Below are positions 63,906 to 64,000 of a stretch of 64,000 bases of DNA, in pieces. The position numbers and the translations under genes were made by a program. Origin of the DNA: Petaurus breviceps papuanus (Eukaryota; Chordata; Mammalia; Diprotodontia; Petauridae); the NCBI GenBank assembly GCA_028583685.1, contig JAMXIF010000065.1, forward strand, positions 35,023,034-35,087,033, given 5' to 3'. The notes below the pieces were generated by a model, which worked only from the letters and a program-made list of their open reading frames with translations, was not told the DNA's origin and ran no database searches. Each line of letters begins with the position of its first letter. Position 1 is the stretch's first letter.

Positions 63906-64000
63906 TCTTACATAAGAACTGTATTTCAATTATTTTAAAATTCTACGTGAGGTCTAAGGGAGGTTATTGACAACAGAATCAAAGGATTGTGCATTCAAAG

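Overview
The window reads as intergenic or intronic DNA from a marsupial (metatherian) genome. The evidence is repeat content: tRNA-derived SINEs with the marsupial head GGGCAGCTAGGTGGC, the 3' ends of marsupial L1-type LINEs, and dense MIR, L2 and CR1/L3 fossils on a CpG-poor background. A 10-base N run at 12003-12012 marks an assembly gap. I found no intact host protein-coding gene, rRNA, free-standing tRNA or CRISPR array. Family names come from recognising consensus sequences by eye, and most repeat boundaries are good to about 10-30 bases. Boundaries supported by target-site duplications (TSDs) are exact.

Layout. 0-2.4 kb: two stacked LINE 3' ends and L2. 2.4-9.9 kb: MIR and L2 fossils, a minisatellite with a 204-bp higher-order repeat (4.6-5.3 kb), a long L2 and a CR1/L3 3' end. 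10-13 kb: poly-C tract, two copies of a CpG-rich SINE subfamily, the gapped minisatellite and an ATTC-rich tract. 13-30 kb: mostly old SINE/LINE fragments with blocks that resemble no repeat I know, an unusual LINE C-terminus with a zinc-finger-like motif (16.6-17.2 kb) and a 360-bp GAAA/GGAA tract. 30.5-31.6 kb: a solo LTR. 33.9-34.6 kb: a CpG island with promoter-like motifs, followed directly by a broken processed copy of RBM7 (34.5-35.7 kb). 36-51 kb: more old repeats, a second minisatellite cluster (39.1-39.5 and 43.9-44.2 kb) and a polypurine tract (46.6 kb). 51.9-52.3 kb: a small CpG-rich DNA transposon with near-perfect terminal inverted repeats and TA flanks. 53.4-61.0 kb: two solo LTRs of one family in opposite orientation, each with its own TSD and each carrying the same 169-codon reading frame, with a third, unrelated solo LTR between them inside an old SINE. 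61.0-63.6 kb: a long CR1/L3 relic.

Nothing here forms an operon or pathway. The value of the window is as a record of transposition: nested insertions give a relative order (hAT, CR1/L3, L2 and MIR oldest; then L1-type LINEs and tRNA SINEs; then the LTRs and the TA-flanked transposon). The few places where function is plausible are the CpG island, several repeat-free blocks and the LTR-borne reading frame.
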